Shown piece after piece: positions 61,123-64,000 of a stretch of DNA of 64,000 nt. Numbering within the stretch: the stretch's first letter is position 1; every line of letters starts with the position of its first letter. The stretch comes from Pseudobutyrivibrio ruminis. Lineage in GTDB: Bacteria > Bacillota > Clostridia > Lachnospirales > Lachnospiraceae. The stretch lies in NCBI GenBank assembly GCA_015057305.1, contig SVES01000003.1:62001-126000 (forward strand). Direction: 5' to 3'. Made by a program: the position numbers and the translations under genes. The notes beneath the pieces are model-generated. The model made no database searches. It had not been told where the DNA came from and worked only from the letters and a program-made list of their open reading frames with translations.

Positions 61123-62508
61123 ATGTTTAAGAGAATTTTAATTGCTAATCGAGGCGAAATAGCAGTTCGAATAATCAGAGCTTGCATGGAAATGAATATA
61201 GAAGCTGTTGCTATTTATTCAACAGCAGATAAGGATTCACTGCATGTAAAGCTTGCTACAAAAAGTATTTGTATAGGACCTGCCAGGGCGGCAGAGAGCT
61301 ATCTTAATATGGATGCCATAATTACAGCTGCACAGGTAACAGGCTGTGATGCCTTACATCCTGGCTTTGGATTTCTCTCAGAGAATTCGGAATTTGTTAG
61401 AAAATGTAATGAGGCTGGAATAGTTTTCATAGGACCAACACCTGAAGCAATGGACGCCCTTGGTAACAAAGCCGCTGCAAGAAAAATGATGATGAAAGCG
61501 GGAGTTCCAGTAGTACCTGGCTCAGATGGACCAGTAAGGGACTATAAGGAGCTGGAAAGAATTGCTAAAAAAATAGGCTATCCTGTTTTGATTAAGGCAA
61601 GTGCCGGTGGCGGCGGCCGAGGCATGCGAAGGGTGTACAAGAAAGAAGACCTGGAAAAGTTGTATGAGGAAGCAAAAGCGGAAACCATAGCTTGCTTCAA
61701 TGATGATGAAATGTATGTGGAAAAGTTGGTGCTGAACCCAAGGCATATTGAGTTTCAGATACTGGCAGATGAACATGGTAATGTGATTCATCTCGGGGAG
61801 CGCGACTGTTCGATTCAGCGAAAGAACCAAAAGCTGATTGAAGAAAGTCCATGTATGTTTATAGATGATGATTTGAGAAAATCCATGGGAAAGGCAGCTG
61901 TGGCTGCGGCAAAAGCTGCAGGCTACACAAATGCAGGAACCGTTGAATTTGTTTTAGATGAAAAGAACCACTTTTATTTCATCGAAATGAATACACGAAT
62001 CCAGGTTGAACACGGTGTTACAGAAGCTGTCACAGGCATTGATCTTATAAAGCAGCAGATTAGAATAGCCTTCCACGAGCCTCTTAGATTAAAGCAAAAG
62101 GATGTAAAGCTTCATGGTCATGCCATGGAATGTAGAATCAATGCGGAAAATCCAGCCAAGGGATTTATGGCAAACACAGGAAAAATAACATTTTTGAATA
62201 TACCTGGCGGTCCAGGGGTAAGGGTGGATACCCTTTTATATAATGGATATGAGACAAGTCCTTTTTATGATTCTATGATGGCAAAAATTATAGTTCATGC
62301 ACCAACAAGGCTTGAGGCAATTCGAAGAATGCGCAGGGCTTTGCTTGAGCTTGTTACAGAGGGAATCATAACAAATGGTGATTTCGATTATCTGTTGTTG
62401 CATCATCCTGATTTTGTAAAGGGTAATTACAATGTAAGCTTTATTGAAAACCATATAGAGGAAATTTTATCTTGGGATAAGGCGGCAAACCTATCAGAGG
62501 ATGAGTAG
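61123..62508 (+). CDS. accC: Biotin carboxylase subunit of acetyl-CoA carboxylase
   Basis: A 461-residue ATP-grasp enzyme. It has the N-terminal ANRGEIAVRIIRACMEM, HPGFGFLSENSEF, the ATP-binding Gly loop KASAGGGGRGMRR, ERDCSIQRKNQKLIEE and the catalytic FIEMNTRIQVEHGVTE (HG instead of the usual HP). It carboxylates biotin on AccB with ATP and bicarbonate. About ten residues longer than the E. coli protein, at the C-terminus. Confidence 0.95.
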   Translation: MFKRILIANRGEIAVRIIRACMEMNIEAVAIYSTADKDSLHVKLATKSICIGPARAAESYLNMDAIITAAQVTGCDALHPGFGFLSENSEFVRKCNEAGIVFIGPTPEAMDALGNKAAARKMMMKAGVPVVPGSDGPVRDYKELERIAKKIGYPVLIKASAGGGGRGMRRVYKKEDLEKLYEEAKAETIACFNDDEMYVEKLVLNPRHIEFQILADEHGNVIHLGERDCSIQRKNQKLIEESPCMFIDDDLRKSMGKAAVAAAKAAGYTNAGTVEFVLDEKNHFYFIEMNTRIQVEHGVTEAVTGIDLIKQQIRIAFHEPLRLKQKDVKLHGHAMECRINAENPAKGFMANTGKITFLNIPGGPGVRVDTLLYNGYETSPFYDSMMAKIIVHAPTRLEAIRRMRRALLELVTEGIITNGDFDYLLLHHPDFVKGNYNVSFIENHIEEILSWDKAANLSEDE

Positions 62509-62510
62509 TC

Positions 62511-63284
62511 ATGGTTAGTATTGTTGACGAGAGAAAAAATAAATTTAATAGATATAAGGATCTTAGAGAAAATCCTACGGAACTGCTGGAACCAGCTATT
62601 AAGCCTGTTAAGGAATATGATATATGGGACAGAATAAATGATATTGCAGATGAAGGTAGCTTTTTAAAGCTTGAGTTTGATTTTCCAGAGACAAATCCTT
62701 TGGATTTTGAGGGATATGTTGAAAAGAAGGAAGAACTTAGAGCAGAGGAAAAACTTCATGATGGAATAGTTGCGGGAGAATGTAAAATTAATGGATATCC
62801 TGCTGTGATTGCCGTTATGAACAAGAAATTTATGATGGCATCTATGGGCATGGAGCTGGGAGAAACAGTTTGTAGAACCTGCGAATATGCAAGGGAGAAA
62901 GAACTTCCGCTGATAATTTTCACAGCAAGCGGAGGCGCCAGGATGCAGGAGGGAATCATGAGCCTGATGCAAATGGCAAAAACAAGCGCTGTTATCCAGA
63001 AATACAAGGCTGAGGGTGGATTATATATAGCTGTTTTAACCCATCCTACAACAGGTGGGGTTAGTGCAAGCTTCGCCACACTTGGAGATATTACACTTGC
63101 AGAACCCAAGGCTCTGATAGGTTTCGCTGGACCTAGAGTTATTGAACAAACAATAGGGAAAAAGCTTCCAGAGGGCTTTCAGCGGGCAGAGTTTTTGGAA
63201 GAGCATGGTTTTATTGATGCAATAGTTAAGCGTGATGAAATGAAGGATGTTTTAGGAAGGCTATTGCTTTTGCATAGCAAATGA
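62511..63284 (+). CDS. accD: Acetyl-CoA carboxylase carboxyltransferase beta subunit, no zinc finger
   Basis: A 257-residue crotonase-fold subunit with [35 protein letters not shown] and [17 protein letters not shown]. The usual N-terminal C4 zinc ribbon (CPxC...CPxC) is missing: the only cysteines are one in AGECKING and two in VCRTCEY, well inside the catalytic domain. The protein is correspondingly about 30 residues short. The start at 62511 follows the accC stop by two bases, and the frame upstream belongs to accC's end, so the ribbon is not lost by a start error. AccD with AccA transfers the carboxyl group to acetyl-CoA. Confidence 0.93.
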   Translation: MVSIVDERKNKFNRYKDLRENPTELLEPAIKPVKEYDIWDRINDIADEGSFLKLEFDFPETNPLDFEGYVEKKEELRAEEKLHDGIVAGECKINGYPAVIAVMNKKFMMASMGMELGETVCRTCEYAREKELPLIIFTASGGARMQEGIMSLMQMAKTSAVIQKYKAEGGLYIAVLTHPTTGGVSASFATLGDITLAEPKALIGFAGPRVIEQTIGKKLPEGFQRAEFLEEHGFIDAIVKRDEMKDVLGRLLLLHSK

Positions 63285-63313
63285 CATCTGATGTTTCTAA
63301 AAAGGAGATTAAT

Positions 63314-64000
63314 ATGAGCGCAATTGAAAAGGTATTACAGGCGAGAGATATTAATAGACCTAAAATCACAGATTATATTGAAAATTTATTTACAGATTTT
63401 TTTGAGCAAAAGGGAGATTTCTTAGGTAAAGAGGATGCAAGTATATATGGCGGAATCGGAATGTTTAAAGGAAGACCAGTAACAGTTCTCGGGCACAGAA
63501 AGGGTCGTACTGCCGAGGAAAATGTTAAATGTAACTTTGGCATGCCTGGCCCTGAGGGGTACAGAAAAGCTCTTAGAATAATGAAGCAGGCGGAAAAATT
63601 TAATCGTCCAATCATCACTTTTGTTGATACGCCAGGGGCTTATCCAGGCTTAGAGGCAGAAATGTACGGACAAGCTCAGGCTATAGCAAATAATCTGGCT
63701 GAAATGAGTGGGCTAACGGTACCTGTGATTTCAATTGTAACTGGGGAAGGCTCCAGTGGTGGCGCCCTTGGTATTGCAGTTGCCAACAAGGTTTACATGC
63801 TGGAAAATGCAATATATTCTGTTCTTTCACCAGAGGGTTTTGCATCAATTTTGTGGCATGACAGTACAAAAAGAGATGAGGCAGCAGAGGTTATGAAGCT
63901 TACTGCTGATGATTTATATAGACTAGGTGTGATTGACGGAATTATTTCAGAAAAGGATATATATCGATCTGTTGAGAAGCAGATTATGCAGGCTTTAAAA
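63314..64000 (+). CDS. accA: Acetyl-CoA carboxylase carboxyltransferase alpha subunit (3' end outside window)
   Basis: Open to the last base of the window, 229 codons visible. ATG at 63314 follows AAAGGAG. It has [60 protein letters not shown] and [16 protein letters not shown], all AccA signatures. Where many AccA proteins have an EPLGGAH motif near the C-terminal end, this one reads [12 protein letters not shown]. It partners AccD to form malonyl-CoA. Confidence 0.93.
   Translation, partial: MSAIEKVLQARDINRPKITDYIENLFTDFFEQKGDFLGKEDASIYGGIGMFKGRPVTVLGHRKGRTAEENVKCNFGMPGPEGYRKALRIMKQAEKFNRPIITFVDTPGAYPGLEAEMYGQAQAIANNLAEMSGLTVPVISIVTGEGSSGGALGIAVANKVYMLENAIYSVLSPEGFASILWHDSTKRDEAAEVMKLTADDLYRLGVIDGIISEKDIYRSVEKQIMQALK

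Noticed and set aside
1-64000. CRISPR arrays, tRNA or rRNA genes, insertion sequences, integrases
   Set aside because: Reading both strands showed no regularly spaced repeats, tRNA-like cloverleaf, transposase or integrase motifs.

Overview
The window looks like a chromosomal piece of a low-GC, Gram-positive, carbohydrate-fermenting gut or rumen Firmicute, most likely a Lachnospiraceae of the Butyrivibrio/Pseudobutyrivibrio type. The evidence is AT-rich DNA, strong AGGAGG ribosome binding sites, lipobox substrate-binding proteins, YesM/YesN-type two-component pairs, LplB/YtcP-type sugar permeases, GPH symporters and a bacterial type II acetyl-CoA carboxylase cluster. No rRNA, tRNA, CRISPR array, insertion sequence or phage gene was found.

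Layout. 1-393 is the end of an L-lactate dehydrogenase. 544-6177 is GH2 - GPH symporter - GH3, followed by a convergent AraC regulator. 7597-8526 is an esterase and 8535-9548 a LacI regulator. 9693-16813 is an operon of a fucose-isomerase-like protein, a split transketolase, an FGGY kinase, a nucleoside-hydrolase-like protein and a clan-A hydrolase related to apiosidases. 16919-22765 holds two metallo-beta-lactamase-fold hydrolases, a GPH symporter and an AraC regulator fused to a catalytically dead GH39 domain. 22773-24719 (minus) is a secreted M14 carboxypeptidase and a LysR regulator. 24852-32999 runs from a chimeric gene remnant through a GDSL esterase, MATE exporter and GH2 to a histidine kinase and response regulator. 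33120-38158 is an ABC importer plus GH43. 38161-41488 (minus) is a second two-component system, divergent from a second ABC importer plus esterase (41603-46347). 46478-48337 is beta-phosphoglucomutase and an AraC regulator. 48527-54959 is an RbsABC-like importer with two different permeases plus a second GH3. 55070-59964 is GH78 and GH127. 60436-64000 is acyl carrier protein and acetyl-CoA carboxylase (accB, accC, accD, partial accA), unrelated to the sugar genes.

How it works together (inference). None of the glycoside hydrolases or esterases has a visible signal peptide, while the binding proteins are lipoproteins. The cell therefore seems to import small glycosides or oligosaccharides through three ABC systems and two symporters and to cut them in the cytoplasm. 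The enzyme set (GH78 rhamnosidase, GH127 beta-L-arabinofuranosidase, two GH2, two GH3, GH43, an apiosidase-like hydrolase, several esterases) fits branched pectin side chains of the rhamnogalacturonan II kind, or plant apiosides and rhamnosides. The isomerase - FGGY kinase - split transketolase set fits the known transketolase route for D-apiose. This is the most interesting candidate system in the window. Substrate identity cannot be proved from sequence.

Regulatory DNA is rich. Three copies of a terminator that carries a promoter in its right arm sit before different genes. Large, nearly perfect hairpins of 75-85 nt lie inside or upstream of operons. Several palindromes or direct repeats look like operators.
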